Shown here: piece after piece, positions 8,297 through 18,975 of the stretch | Layout: the number at the start of each line of letters is the position of its first letter | How positions within the stretch are numbered: position 1 is the first letter of the stretch | From: Streptobacillus moniliformis DSM 12112 | GTDB taxonomy: Bacteria; Fusobacteriota; Fusobacteriia; Fusobacteriales; Leptotrichiaceae | Length of the DNA: 64,000 nucleotides | NCBI RefSeq assembly: GCF_000024565.1 | Contig: NC_013515.1 | Location: forward strand, 1,346,497-1,410,496 | Direction of reading: 5' to 3' | Notes under the pieces: generated by a model | What the model saw: the letters and a program-made list of their open reading frames with translations, nothing else | Told to the model about the DNA's origin: nothing | The model's database searches: none | Position numbers and translations under genes: made by a program

Positions 8297-9445
8297 TAAA
8301 TTCTCTAATATTTGTTTTTCTATTTCTGCTGCACCTTCAACTTTTTTAGAAACTGCTTCTCTAACATTTTTTAAAGCTTCTTCTTTTTTATTTAAGTTAG
8401 CATATATTACTGCAAGAACTAAATGTCCTTCAGGATTTTTATCTTCTGTTAAAGTTTTTTTAGCATATTTTTCTGCTAATTCATACATTTTATCTGAAAG
8501 GAATAATTTAGATAAAGTGTCATTTAAATACATATTTTGTTTTTCATCTAATGTAGCTCTAAATTCTTTAGTAGTGCTTTCTACTAATTCTTTTTTATTT
8601 AATACTTCTGCTAAAGAAATTAATTCAAAGTATACACTTTTATCTTTAGTTAGATTTTTTAATATTATTAATTTCTTTAAAGCTTTATCATTTTCCTTGT
8701 TTTCTATAGCTAATAGGTAAGCAAAGTTTTCTATATCAGCATCTAATTCTTTTGATAACTTACTTGCCATATCTGAATATTTTATTGAACTCTTAATATC
8801 TTTTTGTTCAAATTTACTTATAGCTGTATAGTAATTTGCTAATGCTTTTAATTCATTATTTTTGCTTGTAAAGTATGGTTTAATAATTTTATCAGCATTA
8901 GAAAATTGTTTTTGTGCTAATAAATCTTTAATTAAATTTATATCAAAAGATGTTTTAAGTTTATCATCTTTAGCTATTTTCTTTACATATTCTTTATATA
9001 GTCTGTCAAATTTAACATTATCTTTTTTTACAGATAATTCTTTTAACATTTCAACTTGTAAAGATAAATCTTTTGGATCTGAAGATATTAATTCAGATAA
9101 TATTTTCATTTTTTTATCATAATTTTCTTCAATAGAGTAAAGTAAAGTTTTAGCTATTTTTATACCATCTGCACTAACTAATTTATCAGCTAAAATTTCA
9201 TTTATATATTTTCTAGCCTCATCATTCTTTTTTTGCATAATCTTTATTTTTGCTAAATCAAATTTAGAACTTATTGTATAGTGATCTGTTTTCGCTTTTA
9301 CAATTTCTAATAAATCTTTTTCTAATTGTTCAACATTTTTAGTTGTTTCATAGTTTTTATAAGCCTTTTCAAAATCTTCTTTAGTTCCTGCAAAATTTAT
9401 TGTAGCAATAAGTAAAGTTGCAAGTATTAATAATTTCTTTTTCAT
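8291..9445 (-). CDS. secreted TPR-like repeat protein
   Basis: 384 residues with a clear signal peptide (MKKKLLILATLLIATINFAG) and no lipobox Cys, so probably periplasmic. The rest is Lys/Glu-rich and helical, with about 34-residue periodicity; the segment near residues 325-370 (AEKYAKKTLTEDKNPEGHL, then LNKKEEALKNVREAV) reads as TPR repeats. TPR proteins act as protein-binding scaffolds, often in envelope assembly, but the sequence names no partner. AGGAGAATGAT precedes the start. It is a single-gene unit with a terminator overlapping its stop. Function unknown. Confidence 0.7.
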   Translation of the reverse strand: MKKKLLILATLLIATINFAGTKEDFEKAYKNYETTKNVEQLEKDLLEIVKAKTDHYTISSKFDLAKIKIMQKKNDEARKYINEILADKLVSADGIKIAKTLLYSIEENYDKKMKILSELISSDPKDLSLQVEMLKELSVKKDNVKFDRLYKEYVKKIAKDDKLKTSFDINLIKDLLAQKQFSNADKIIKPYFTSKNNELKALANYYTAISKFEQKDIKSSIKYSDMASKLSKELDADIENFAYLLAIENKENDKALKKLIILKNLTKDKSVYFELISLAEVLNKKELVESTTKEFRATLDEKQNMYLNDTLSKLFLSDKMYELAEKYAKKTLTEDKNPEGHLVLAVIYANLNKKEEALKNVREAVSKKVEGAAEIEKQILENLK

Positions 9446-9564
9446 ATCATTCTCCTCTAATTTTTTTTGATATCCTAATTATACAACATTAATATACCTA
9501 TGTAAATATTTCTAATGCTTATCTAAGTTGTAAATAATATTAATTTAAAAAATACATATTACAA

Positions 9565-9717
9565 TTAATGTCGTAAAATAAACATTATTATTAAAAGAAT
9601 CCAAAAAATTGGATTAAAAATAAAGGTCATCACTAATGCTAATATCATTCCTAAAAACCCTAGTATGGCAGCAAGTATTCCTATTAGTAATAATAAAGCA
9701 ATTATTATTAAACACAT
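9565..9717 (-). CDS. 50-residue membrane protein, unknown function
   Basis: A 50-codon frame begins at ATG 9717 behind a strong GAGGTGAT Shine-Dalgarno. The product is almost wholly hydrophobic, with two short membrane segments (residues 2-32 and 37-48, separated by FNPIF) and a basic end (RH). The codons and SD look like those of genuine genes nearby. It lies between the helical-repeat gene and the divergent ttcA-like gene. It could be a small membrane peptide or a hydrophobic toxin-like peptide; nothing in the sequence decides this. Confidence 0.6.
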   Translation of the reverse strand: MCLIIIALLLLIGILAAILGFLGMILALVMTFIFNPIFWILLIIMFILRH

Positions 9718-9783
9718 AATATCACCTCTATATTAATTATACTATATTAATCATTAGTATACAATACATCAAATGTATTATAT

Positions 9784-9812
9784 TTGAATATTTTCTACTT
9801 TAATGATATAAT
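9784..9812 (+). promoter_or_regulatory. promoter of the ttcA-like gene
   Basis: TTGAAT at 9784-9789 and TATAAT at 9807-9812, with a 17-bp spacer, 28 bp before the ATG at 9841. Confidence 0.7.
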
Positions 9813-9840
9813 CATGTATATTTTATTTTAGGAGTTTAAT

Positions 9841-10692
9841 ATGGTTAATTTAAGTTGTAATGCTGTTATACCTGATGGTCCACTTAAGGCTGTTGAAGAA
9901 ATTGAAGAAAGTATTAGAACAACATTTAGAAAAGATATATATATCAAGTTTTTAGGATCAATACTTGAATACGGATTAGTAGAAGATGGTGATAAAATAG
10001 CTATAGCCGTTTCTGGTGGTAAAGATTCTTTATTATTAGTAAAGCTATTTCAAGAATTAAAAAAGGATAAAAGATTTAATTTTGAATTTAAAGCTCTAAG
10101 TCTAAATCCAGGATTTAGAGAAGAAGATTTAAAACATTTTAAATTTAATCTAAAAGAATTAAATATAGATTGCGATATAATTGACACAAATATATGGAAG
10201 GTTGCCAATGAAATGGCTAATGAATATCCTTGCTTTTTATGTGCAAAAATGAGAAGAGGGATACTTTATAAAAATATAGAAAAAATGGGGTATAATAAGT
10301 TAGCACTAGGTCATCATTTTGATGATGTTATTGAAACTACATTAATAAATCTTTTTTATGGAGGTACACTAAAAACTATGTTACCTAAGATGCCATCAAC
10401 ATCAGGTAATTTAACTTTAATAAGACCTATGGTAAATGTGCATGAAGAAGATATTATTAAATTTACTAAGAAAAATGGTATAAGAGCAATGAACTGTGGT
10501 TGTGTTATTGAAGCTGGAAAAACATCCAGTAAAAGAAAAGAAATTAAAGATATGCTAGAAACATTAGAAGCTAATAACCCAGGTTTAAAACAAAAAGTAT
10601 TCAAATCTATGGAAAATATTCATTTAGACTATGTTTATGGTTATAAGACAAAAAAAGAAAAATTTCATATAAAGGATAATAAAAAAAAGTGA
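9841..10692 (+). CDS. ttcA: TtcA-like PP-loop tRNA thiolation protein
   Basis: 283 residues. SGGKDS (58-63) is the PP-loop that adenylates the substrate base. PCFLC (Cys131, Cys134) together with the later CGC near residue 218 provides Cys residues for the iron-sulfur cluster and sulfur transfer seen in TtcA/TtuA enzymes. LGHHFDDVIETTL is a conserved family segment. TtcA makes 2-thiocytidine at tRNA position 32. The protein is slightly shorter than E. coli TtcA and could be another TtcA/TtuA-family member, so the symbol is provisional. It has its own promoter and terminator. Confidence 0.75.
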   Translation: MVNLSCNAVIPDGPLKAVEEIEESIRTTFRKDIYIKFLGSILEYGLVEDGDKIAIAVSGGKDSLLLVKLFQELKKDKRFNFEFKALSLNPGFREEDLKHFKFNLKELNIDCDIIDTNIWKVANEMANEYPCFLCAKMRRGILYKNIEKMGYNKLALGHHFDDVIETTLINLFYGGTLKTMLPKMPSTSGNLTLIRPMVNVHEEDIIKFTKKNGIRAMNCGCVIEAGKTSSKRKEIKDMLETLEANNPGLKQKVFKSMENIHLDYVYGYKTKKEKFHIKDNKKK

Positions 10693-10711
10693 ACTGACAC
10701 AGTCAGTTCAT
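10690..10711 (+). terminator. intrinsic terminator after the ttcA-like gene
   Basis: TGAACTGAC / GTCAGTTCA 9-bp stem with an ACA loop, then TTTTCTTTTT. It separates this gene from the convergent outer membrane protein gene. Confidence 0.85.
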
Positions 10712-10718
10712 TTTCTTT

Positions 10719-13700
10719 TTACCATTCAAATCCTGTCTTAATTTCAACTTTAAAGCCTATATAATCCTTATCTTCAAAATGTACTGGAACAGCTGCATTT
10801 AAGCTAAATTTTAAACTTTTAATTAAATTATATCCAATTTTAATTTCTGGGCTTATAGTATTTTTAAATAAGATATTTCTACTTCCAAATAATTCAACAT
10901 CATCTAGTACTATCTTACTTGCAGCTTCATAATCTGTAACTAGTTTATGTTTCATACCAAAAGAAAGTACTAAGTTACTTATAGGATTTAAACTATATCC
11001 TAAATACGTAGATAAATTTACATTAATTTTTTTAGTATGTAAAAACTTACTTTCTTTTATATTAACTTCCTCTTTTATTATACCAGGATAATCTAGTCTT
11101 TCCTTTAATAAATAATCTGTCATTTCCCTATGGTTTATAACCATCCATGGCTTATATGAATCATATATTACATCATTATGTGCATTCTTTTTCTTAACAA
11201 AATCTTTTAAAGACTGCAATACATTTCCATCTTTTATTTCAACTTGATTATCAGGATTATTTTTAATTTCATCTGTAAAGTTAGGATGATGTGAGCTTGT
11301 TGTAAGACTAACTATTTTTGAAGTATTTTCGATTCTTTTATCATCTCTACTCATTTCAACTAACTTATTTTCAGCATATTTTAAATCTAAATGTAAGCCA
11401 AAATTAATACCGTTATCCTGAATATATTCAGTATCAATTTCAAGATTATATTTTTTACTGTCTAAATCAATAATCTTTTGATTCATTTTAATTATCTTTT
11501 CTGTTTTAACCTCTTTAAAATAATTGTATTCTTTAGTCATGAATAATCTCCAGAACCAATTATCACTACTTTTTTGATAATTCCAAGCAAAATAATCACT
11601 AGTAGGCTTTTCTATAGTTTTTTCTTCTTTTGTTTTATCCTTTTCTATATGTGCAGAGGCTTTAAGACTATCTGCTTTAACACTTATTCTAAATTTACCT
11701 TCCTCTTTTTTAATTTCTATAAAAGGTGTAAGTGTATAATCTATTTTTTCGTTAAATGATATTCTTGTTAATGCATATCTAGCATTATTAAATTCATCTC
11801 CACCTGAACCCCTATTTTTTATTATATCTAATATATCTGGCTTTAATTCCTTTTCTAATATATCTCTTGTAGATTTAATTACTTTTTTAAATCCTACTAA
11901 GCTTGAAAATTCAGTTCCTTTTGAATACTCAAGTCCAAATTTTACAAAATTTTCTGTTTTTTCTTTAGAGATTATAAATCTAGGTTTTATAGGAAAATTA
12001 ACTATTAAAGGATTTAGTGATAAACTAAAGTCTACTCCTTTATCATTACCTTTTATATCTCCTCTTAAAAAACTTATATCTGCCATAGCCTTATATGATA
12101 AATATTTTTCAACACTTTTTCCTAATAATAATCCTGTTTCAAACTTTCCCATACTTCTAAATTTAATAAGATTTCCTTTAGTAAATATCTGTTCTTTAAA
12201 ACTATCATCTATTAAATATTTAATTTCTCCTGTATATATACTCTTAATACCAGCTGGCATAAACTTTTTAAAACTGATAGGTAGTTCTAAATGATTAGTA
12301 AAGACTACATTTTCATATGGTCTATATACCATAGTAATTCTTGGAGAAAATATGTTATAGGAATCATAGATTGATTTAACAGCATTACTTTCTATAGTTT
12401 CAATATAGTCTGATTGATGTATATTCCTTTTTAGTTTGTTCTTCCCCTCATTTTTTAATCTCTCATATTCTTTATCAACTAAAACCTTTTCAGTTGTTTC
12501 AGATGTTATTATAGAACTCCCATCTTTTCCTATAGGGTTGTTATCCTTATCTCTTTTAGCTATATTGGTCCACTTAACTTCTTTTCCATCCTTATCTATA
12601 ATAGATTTTGGATCTATCCAACCAAAATTTCCAATATGTCTAATTCCTAATAATAAATTAAATCTTTTAGTAGTTGGTATATTTAATCCTAGGTAAGTGT
12701 CTGTTTTTAAACTGATTGTATCGTATATGTATTTTTCTTGACTTTCTTTTTTAAGTAAATCATTTTTAGCTAAAGTTAATTCAGATTTATTACTAAATTC
12801 TAATAATCCCCTATACATCATTTCAACTGAAAAATGATTTGCTTTTTTAACATATTCATATTTATCAGAAGAAACTTCTATCTTATCATTTAATAATAAG
12901 GTAGTCCCTATTTTATAGTTTTGCCCTAAATGCCCTGCATCAATTTTTATCTTAATTGAATGTTTAGATTTATTATTCTTTAAATCTATATCTTTAAAAG
13001 ATTCTTTTAAATAATCCCCATATTTATCTACATTACTTTGTTTTTCACTTTTATGAGAATAAAATCCTCTTAGCATATCAAGTCCTTTAATTTCATAAGG
13101 ATTTCTAATTGCTTCTTGAAAATCTGGTAGAAGGTTTATAATATCATTTATTTTACCTTGTCTTTGAAAAAGATATGCAAAACTATCTTTAACTATATTC
13201 CAAGCACCAGATGGAAATTCACTAAATTTGTTTAATTTATATCCATTTGCTACACCATCTATAACATATCTTTGAAAATCAGAATCAAAATAATGTGTTC
13301 TTTCTTCACGGATATATTTTTCTGATACATCACCTTCTGAACTAGAGCTTTTAACACTACTTCTATTATACATAAATTCATAAGGTACTATAGTGTTTCT
13401 AATCCCATTATTATATAAATAATCTGGACTTAATTTATCAGGGTTTATATCTCTAAAATCAAAATATGGATAATAGCCTGGTAAAAGATTAACAAATTCA
13501 CTTGGAACTTGTGTCCAAAGACCTACACTAGAATATTCTCTATCAGCTTCTATTCCTATTTTTTTATAAAGATCTTTACCTAATTTGTTAATTATCTTAT
13601 TCATTTCTTCTTTATTTTTAATCTCTTCAGTTATATTAGGTAATCTTAGTGAATCCCATCTAAGAAAATCTAAAACTGTAATATATCCATCTTTTTCAAA

Positions 13701-14822
13701 TTTTTTTATTAAACTAGACAGTCCTCCAAATTTACCATTATCATATATTTCATTAAATAGATTTTTGGCAATATATCTAATTGGAGAATCTCCATAAAGA
13801 GAGCCAGAATAATATCCAAGTATCCTAGATGTTCCCTTAGTTCCTGAAACTTCTGCTTTTTCTAAATCTGCTCTTTCTTCCTCATATTCTTTTATATCAA
13901 GCATCTGTGGATTACTTTTATACTTATCTTTTAAAGTCCATCTTTTAAAATATTCAATTTTATCATAACCTGGTGCTATATGTTTAATCTTATCTAATTC
14001 ATCTGTTAAATCATAAGCTGATTTTATATTATTAAATAAAATAGACGTGTTAATATATGTTCCACCATTTCTGTATCTTAAAGTTGGTCCTATAGTTATT
14101 TCTTTATTTTGACCTGAAAAATCTAATGATAAAGAAACTTTTGAATCAGGAATAGGATTAACACTAAAAGTATAGTCAACTACCTTATTTTTTAATTCTT
14201 TTTCATTATCTATCTTATCTATATCTTTTTTCTTAGTACTTTCACTTTTAACATAGTAATTAATTTCTCCATTAATATATTTATTGTCAGATATTACTGA
14301 AATTTTTAATTTATCTATCTCATTATCATCTAAAAATTTAGAATGTGTAATCTTTTTTCCAAATATATCAACCTTTATTCCTAATCCTGAATAATTTTCT
14401 TTAAGTCTTACACTTAATTTTTTTCTAAGTTCTATATTTTTAGATAAGTATTTTGCAGTAAGTTCTAAATCTCTAGTTGTTCCACTATATTTAGGTTTAT
14501 ATGTATGATAATATGAAGGTTCATATCTTAACCTTTGAGGTTGAGCACTCAAATTTTGTGCACTTTCATATACATATGAACTAGGCATCAAAGCAGCATT
14601 TCTATATTTCACATTTTCATTAACATATGCTTTTTTATAATCTGCATATCTCATAGGTCTTATTGTGTCTACTAGTGGAGGAATAAATCCAATAACACTT
14701 TCTAATCCATCCACTCCAAAAGATGAATCAATACCAAAAGTTACTTCTCCTTCTATTTTACTTTCCATGGGATATAAAAAAGAATGTGCTAGTAATAAAA
14801 GCCACATCTTTTTTTGTTTCAT
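10719..14822 (-). CDS. giant outer membrane beta-barrel protein, paralog A
   Basis: 1367 residues with an N-terminal signal peptide (MKQKKMWLLLLAHSFLYPM). The mature N-terminus starts GEVTFGIDSSFGVDGLES and the last residues are KTGFEW, an aromatic end typical of outer membrane proteins. The body is alternating polar/hydrophobic strands broken by Lys/Asp-rich loops. It is collinear with the next gene upstream (14913-18959): shared segments include a VVDY.FSVNP strand, APGYDKIEYFKRWTLK, SGTKGTSRILGYYSGSLYGDSP, and DYIETIES. I do not recognise the family. Likely role: surface-exposed barrel or adhesin. The Shine-Dalgarno (AAGGAGG) is 18 nt from the ATG, which is long. Confidence 0.75.
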   Translation of the reverse strand: MKQKKMWLLLLAHSFLYPMESKIEGEVTFGIDSSFGVDGLESVIGFIPPLVDTIRPMRYADYKKAYVNENVKYRNAALMPSSYVYESAQNLSAQPQRLRYEPSYYHTYKPKYSGTTRDLELTAKYLSKNIELRKKLSVRLKENYSGLGIKVDIFGKKITHSKFLDDNEIDKLKISVISDNKYINGEINYYVKSESTKKKDIDKIDNEKELKNKVVDYTFSVNPIPDSKVSLSLDFSGQNKEITIGPTLRYRNGGTYINTSILFNNIKSAYDLTDELDKIKHIAPGYDKIEYFKRWTLKDKYKSNPQMLDIKEYEEERADLEKAEVSGTKGTSRILGYYSGSLYGDSPIRYIAKNLFNEIYDNGKFGGLSSLIKKFEKDGYITVLDFLRWDSLRLPNITEEIKNKEEMNKIINKLGKDLYKKIGIEADREYSSVGLWTQVPSEFVNLLPGYYPYFDFRDINPDKLSPDYLYNNGIRNTIVPYEFMYNRSSVKSSSSEGDVSEKYIREERTHYFDSDFQRYVIDGVANGYKLNKFSEFPSGAWNIVKDSFAYLFQRQGKINDIINLLPDFQEAIRNPYEIKGLDMLRGFYSHKSEKQSNVDKYGDYLKESFKDIDLKNNKSKHSIKIKIDAGHLGQNYKIGTTLLLNDKIEVSSDKYEYVKKANHFSVEMMYRGLLEFSNKSELTLAKNDLLKKESQEKYIYDTISLKTDTYLGLNIPTTKRFNLLLGIRHIGNFGWIDPKSIIDKDGKEVKWTNIAKRDKDNNPIGKDGSSIITSETTEKVLVDKEYERLKNEGKNKLKRNIHQSDYIETIESNAVKSIYDSYNIFSPRITMVYRPYENVVFTNHLELPISFKKFMPAGIKSIYTGEIKYLIDDSFKEQIFTKGNLIKFRSMGKFETGLLLGKSVEKYLSYKAMADISFLRGDIKGNDKGVDFSLSLNPLIVNFPIKPRFIISKEKTENFVKFGLEYSKGTEFSSLVGFKKVIKSTRDILEKELKPDILDIIKNRGSGGDEFNNARYALTRISFNEKIDYTLTPFIEIKKEEGKFRISVKADSLKASAHIEKDKTKEEKTIEKPTSDYFAWNYQKSSDNWFWRLFMTKEYNYFKEVKTEKIIKMNQKIIDLDSKKYNLEIDTEYIQDNGINFGLHLDLKYAENKLVEMSRDDKRIENTSKIVSLTTSSHHPNFTDEIKNNPDNQVEIKDGNVLQSLKDFVKKKNAHNDVIYDSYKPWMVINHREMTDYLLKERLDYPGIIKEEVNIKESKFLHTKKINVNLSTYLGYSLNPISNLVLSFGMKHKLVTDYEAASKIVLDDVELFGSRNILFKNTISPEIKIGYNLIKSLKFSLNAAVPVHFEDKDYIGFKVEIKTGFEW

Positions 14823-14873
14823 AATTAACTTTATAATAAACCTCCTTATATAAACTACTAATTTAACATGATT

Positions 14874-14902
14874 ATTATATATTAAAACAATTAATTTTAC
14901 AA
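14874..14902 (-). promoter_or_regulatory. promoter of OMP paralog A
   Basis: TTGTAA (14897-14902), 17 bp, TATAAT (14874-14879) on the minus strand. Nearly the same sequence precedes paralog B, so the promoter was duplicated with the gene. Confidence 0.75.
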
Positions 14903-14912
14903 TATTTTTTAA

Positions 14913-17900
14913 CTACCAATTATATTCAAATCCAGCTTTAATATTAAACTTAACTCCTTTAAATTCTATATTTTCAAAATTTATTGGTAAATCAAGACCT
15001 AAGTTTGTATTTAAATTATGAATTAAGTTATATTTCATTTTAACTTCTGGAGTTATAGTATTTTTAAACAAGATAGTTCTACTTCCAAACAACAATTCAT
15101 CATCTAAGATTACCTTATTAAGTGTTTCATAATTTATACCCAAATTATATTTCATTCCAAAGGCAACTTTAATCTTATCTGTTGGCTTAATATTATATCC
15201 TAAATACATATCTAAATTTGATATTATCTTCTTAGTACGTAAAAAAACTGTTTCTTTTATTGATTTTTCTTCTTTAATTCTTGATGGTATATCAAGTATA
15301 TTCTTTAATTTTTCCTCATCAATTTTTTGTTTAAGCAAAAATGTTGTTTCAGAATTATATATATCATTATATTCTGATTTTTCGCTGTTAGCATGTTCTT
15401 TAAGAGAATTAAGAATATTATCTTTATTAATATTTACTTCTTTATGCTCTTTTTTATCCATATATTCTTTAATTTTATTCTCATCTAATATTTGTTTTTT
15501 AGTTTTTATACTAATAACTCTTGATTTTGTTTCTGTTTTTTTAATTTTTTCAGTTATTTCAGATAATTTTGTTTCATTATACATAACACTTAGATCTAAA
15601 TTAAAATTAATCCCCTTATCTTGAGTGTATTCTGTGTCAATTTCAAAATTATATACTTCATTATCTAAATTTTTATTTCTCTTATCTATATCTGTTATTT
15701 TATCTGATTTAATATCTATAAAATAGTTATACTCAGTATTAATACTAAAAAAAATCAAATATGACTTGTATTTATGATAATTCCAAGCAAAATATGTAGT
15801 TGGTTTTCTTTCTTTAAATTCTCCTATATTAATAATCTCACTATATGAATGCCCTGAGGTTTTAATACTATCTGCCTTAACAGCTATTTTAAATTTACCT
15901 TCATCTTTTTTAATAGATATAAAAGGGGTTAATTCATGAGTTATCTTACCATTAAACTCTAATGCTTCTATTTTATCCTTAACCTTTTCATATTCTTTTT
16001 CTTTTCTAGTCTTTAATATTCTTATGACATCTGGTTTTAGTTCATCTTTAAAGATATCTTTATTTGATTTAATTACTTTTTTAAATCCTAATATACTTGA
16101 AAAGTTACTATCTTCTGAGTATTCAAGTCCAAATTTTACACCTGTTTCTTTTCCTTCTTTAGCAAGTAATATTCTTGGTTTAACAGGGAAATCTATTATT
16201 AATGGATTAAATGATACACTAATATCAAAATTTTTATTATTCCCTTTTATATCTCCTCTTAAAAATCCTATATCTACCATAGCCTTATATGAAAGATATC
16301 TTTCAATTTTACTTCCTAATAATAAACCAGCTTCAATATTACCTGTAGTTTTAAATTTAATAGGGAGCTGTTTTCTTAACACTATATCTGCAAAACTATC
16401 ATCTATTAAATATTTTATCTCTCCTGTATATACTCCTCTTATACCTGCTGGTGAACTATTTCTTATACTTATAGGGACTTCTAAATGACTTGAAACTATT
16501 AAATTTCTATATGCCCTATATCTCATAGTAACCCTAGGTGAAACTATATTATACATCTCATATTTTGAACTAATAGCATCACTTTCTATAGTTTCTATAA
16601 AATCTGATTGATGTATATCTCTTTTTAACTTGTTAAAGAGCTTTTTATTAGGTTGTGTATTTTTCTCATCATATTCTTTTTTTAATCTTTCATACTCTTT
16701 ATCAACTAATTCTTTTTCTGTACTTTGAGATGTTGTTATAGCTTCTCCATCTTTACCTATAGGATTGTTATTATCATATCTTTTAGCAATCTTATGCTTA
16801 ATTTCATTACCATTTTCATCTGTACTTCCTTTAGGATTAATAAAGCCGTAATTTCCAATATGCCTTATACCTAATCCTAAATTAAATCTATCATTTACAG
16901 GTATATCTAGTCCTAAATATGTATCTGTATTTAAACTAGTTGTGTCATATACATATTTAACCTTATTATCTTTTCTAAATAAATAGTTTTTATCTAAACT
17001 TAGCTCTATTTTATTATATAGCTCTAATAAAGACTTTTTATAGATAGCTTCAAAACCGATTTTTTTACTTCTTTTAACATAACCATATTTATCTGCATCT
17101 ACATGTATATTATCATTTAATAATATGTCAGTTCCTAATTTATAGTTTTTACCAACATGCCCTATATTTATCCTTATTTTATTTGAAAATCTTGCATTAT
17201 TATTCTTTAAATCAATTCCCTGAAATGATTTTTTTATTATCTCCTCATACTTTACTATATTTCTCTCTTTTTCACTTTGATGTAAATAAAGTCCTCTTAA
17301 CATGTCAAGACCTTTTACTTCATAAGGATTTTTAACTACTTCCTGTATTTTAGGTAAGATTTCTAATACTTGATTAATTTTTGTATCGTTTGAAAATATT
17401 CCTAAAAATCCATCAAATATTAATCCTGTAGTACTTGTATTAATAAGATTTTTGAATTTTTCTATTTCATATTCTCTAAATATCTCATCTTTCAAATATT
17501 TATCAACATCTGAACTAAAATAATGCAATCTTTCTTTTAATTCATACTTTTCATTTTTAGTATTTACTATACTTGCAGGCATCATAGCATTTTTAATTAT
17601 TGGCTTTTTAACCCCATTATTATACAAGTAATCTGCATCTAATTTATCACTCTTTATATTAGAATAATCAAAATTTTCATAATATCCAGCTAAAAGATAT
17701 TCAAAATCTTTTGGAATTTGTTTCCAAAGACCTACACTTGAATATTTTCTATCAAGTCCTATACCTAACCTTCTATATATTTTTGTTGCAATTTTTGAAG
17801 CTGCTTCATTAATATTCTTTTCATTACTTAATTCACTACTTAATGTAAGTGTTGAAAGCGAAATAAATGAAGACTTGGTAACTTTTTCTTCTTTTTCAAA

Positions 17901-18959
17901 AGTTTTTAATATGGATGATAAACTACTAAACTTAGAATTAGAATGTATTTCATCAAATAATGTTTTAGTAAAATATCTAAATGGAGAATCTCCATAAAGT
18001 GAACCAGAATAATTACCAAGTATTCTAGCTGTTCCTTTAGTTCCTGAAACCTCAGCTTTCATTAAGTCTGCATGCTTTTCATCATATTTATTTTTATCAA
18101 TTTCTTTTTCAAGAGTTTCATTTTTTAAGGTCCATTTTTTGAAATATTCAATTTTATCATAACCTGGTGCACTATGTTTTATCTTATCTATTTCATCTGT
18201 TAAATCATATGATGATATAATATTGTTAAATAAGATAGATATATTGGCATAAGTTCCACCATTTCTATATCTAATAGTAGGTCCTATATTTAAATTTCTA
18301 TTCATTCCTGAAAAGTCAAGAGAAATAGACCATTTATCATCAGGTCTAGGATTAACAGTAAAAGAATAATCAACAACTCTATTTTTTAGTTTCTTTTCTT
18401 CATCTATTTTATCTATATCTATTTTCTCTAAGCTTTCTCCTTTGATATAGTAATTAATTTCTCCATTAACATACTTATTATCTGAAGTTAATGATACTTT
18501 TAATTTATCTATATCATTATTACTTAAAAACTGAATATGAGGGATTTTCTTCCCAACTATATCAATTTTTAATCCTAATCCTATATATTCTTCTTTTAAC
18601 TTAACACCCAATCTTTTTCTAAATTCTGCATTTTTAGATAAATACTTTACTGCCAGTTCTAAATCCCTCATTGTCTTATTATACTTTGGAATGTACACAT
18701 CAGTAGCACTATCATCAAGTTCTAAATTTTCAATATTTTCATCTTTTTCATAATCACTATATTTTATCGGTTTATATAAGTCTATCATTGGAGGAAACAA
18801 TCTAACGATACTCTCTAATCCATCTGCTCCAAATGCAGCATCGACACCAAAAGTTATTTCTCCATTTACCTTACTTTTAATTTCTTTTGAATAAGAAAGT
18901 GAAGATAATAATAGTAGAAAAAACATTCGTTTCATAATATTCTTATTATAAAATATCAT
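14913..18959 (-). CDS. giant outer membrane beta-barrel protein, paralog B
   Basis: About 1348 residues from ATG 18959 (a longer frame opens at 18983, but the predicted transcription start is about 18984, so that codon would be leaderless). A signal peptide centred on MKRMFFLLLLSSLSYS follows. The mature part begins GEITFGVDAAFGADGLES and ends AGFEYNW. It is collinear with paralog A throughout; the loops differ most. An SD (GGGAGG) lies close before 18959; a start at 18935 (MKRMFF) is also possible. Family not recognised. Tandem arrangement and shared promoter indicate recent duplication and possibly antigenic divergence. Confidence 0.75.
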   Translation of the reverse strand: MIFYNKNIMKRMFFLLLLSSLSYSKEIKSKVNGEITFGVDAAFGADGLESIVRLFPPMIDLYKPIKYSDYEKDENIENLELDDSATDVYIPKYNKTMRDLELAVKYLSKNAEFRKRLGVKLKEEYIGLGLKIDIVGKKIPHIQFLSNNDIDKLKVSLTSDNKYVNGEINYYIKGESLEKIDIDKIDEEKKLKNRVVDYSFTVNPRPDDKWSISLDFSGMNRNLNIGPTIRYRNGGTYANISILFNNIISSYDLTDEIDKIKHSAPGYDKIEYFKKWTLKNETLEKEIDKNKYDEKHADLMKAEVSGTKGTARILGNYSGSLYGDSPFRYFTKTLFDEIHSNSKFSSLSSILKTFEKEEKVTKSSFISLSTLTLSSELSNEKNINEAASKIATKIYRRLGIGLDRKYSSVGLWKQIPKDFEYLLAGYYENFDYSNIKSDKLDADYLYNNGVKKPIIKNAMMPASIVNTKNEKYELKERLHYFSSDVDKYLKDEIFREYEIEKFKNLINTSTTGLIFDGFLGIFSNDTKINQVLEILPKIQEVVKNPYEVKGLDMLRGLYLHQSEKERNIVKYEEIIKKSFQGIDLKNNNARFSNKIRINIGHVGKNYKLGTDILLNDNIHVDADKYGYVKRSKKIGFEAIYKKSLLELYNKIELSLDKNYLFRKDNKVKYVYDTTSLNTDTYLGLDIPVNDRFNLGLGIRHIGNYGFINPKGSTDENGNEIKHKIAKRYDNNNPIGKDGEAITTSQSTEKELVDKEYERLKKEYDEKNTQPNKKLFNKLKRDIHQSDFIETIESDAISSKYEMYNIVSPRVTMRYRAYRNLIVSSHLEVPISIRNSSPAGIRGVYTGEIKYLIDDSFADIVLRKQLPIKFKTTGNIEAGLLLGSKIERYLSYKAMVDIGFLRGDIKGNNKNFDISVSFNPLIIDFPVKPRILLAKEGKETGVKFGLEYSEDSNFSSILGFKKVIKSNKDIFKDELKPDVIRILKTRKEKEYEKVKDKIEALEFNGKITHELTPFISIKKDEGKFKIAVKADSIKTSGHSYSEIINIGEFKERKPTTYFAWNYHKYKSYLIFFSINTEYNYFIDIKSDKITDIDKRNKNLDNEVYNFEIDTEYTQDKGINFNLDLSVMYNETKLSEITEKIKKTETKSRVISIKTKKQILDENKIKEYMDKKEHKEVNINKDNILNSLKEHANSEKSEYNDIYNSETTFLLKQKIDEEKLKNILDIPSRIKEEKSIKETVFLRTKKIISNLDMYLGYNIKPTDKIKVAFGMKYNLGINYETLNKVILDDELLFGSRTILFKNTITPEVKMKYNLIHNLNTNLGLDLPINFENIEFKGVKFNIKAGFEYNW

Positions 18960-18975
18960 AATCCTCCCTTTTATT

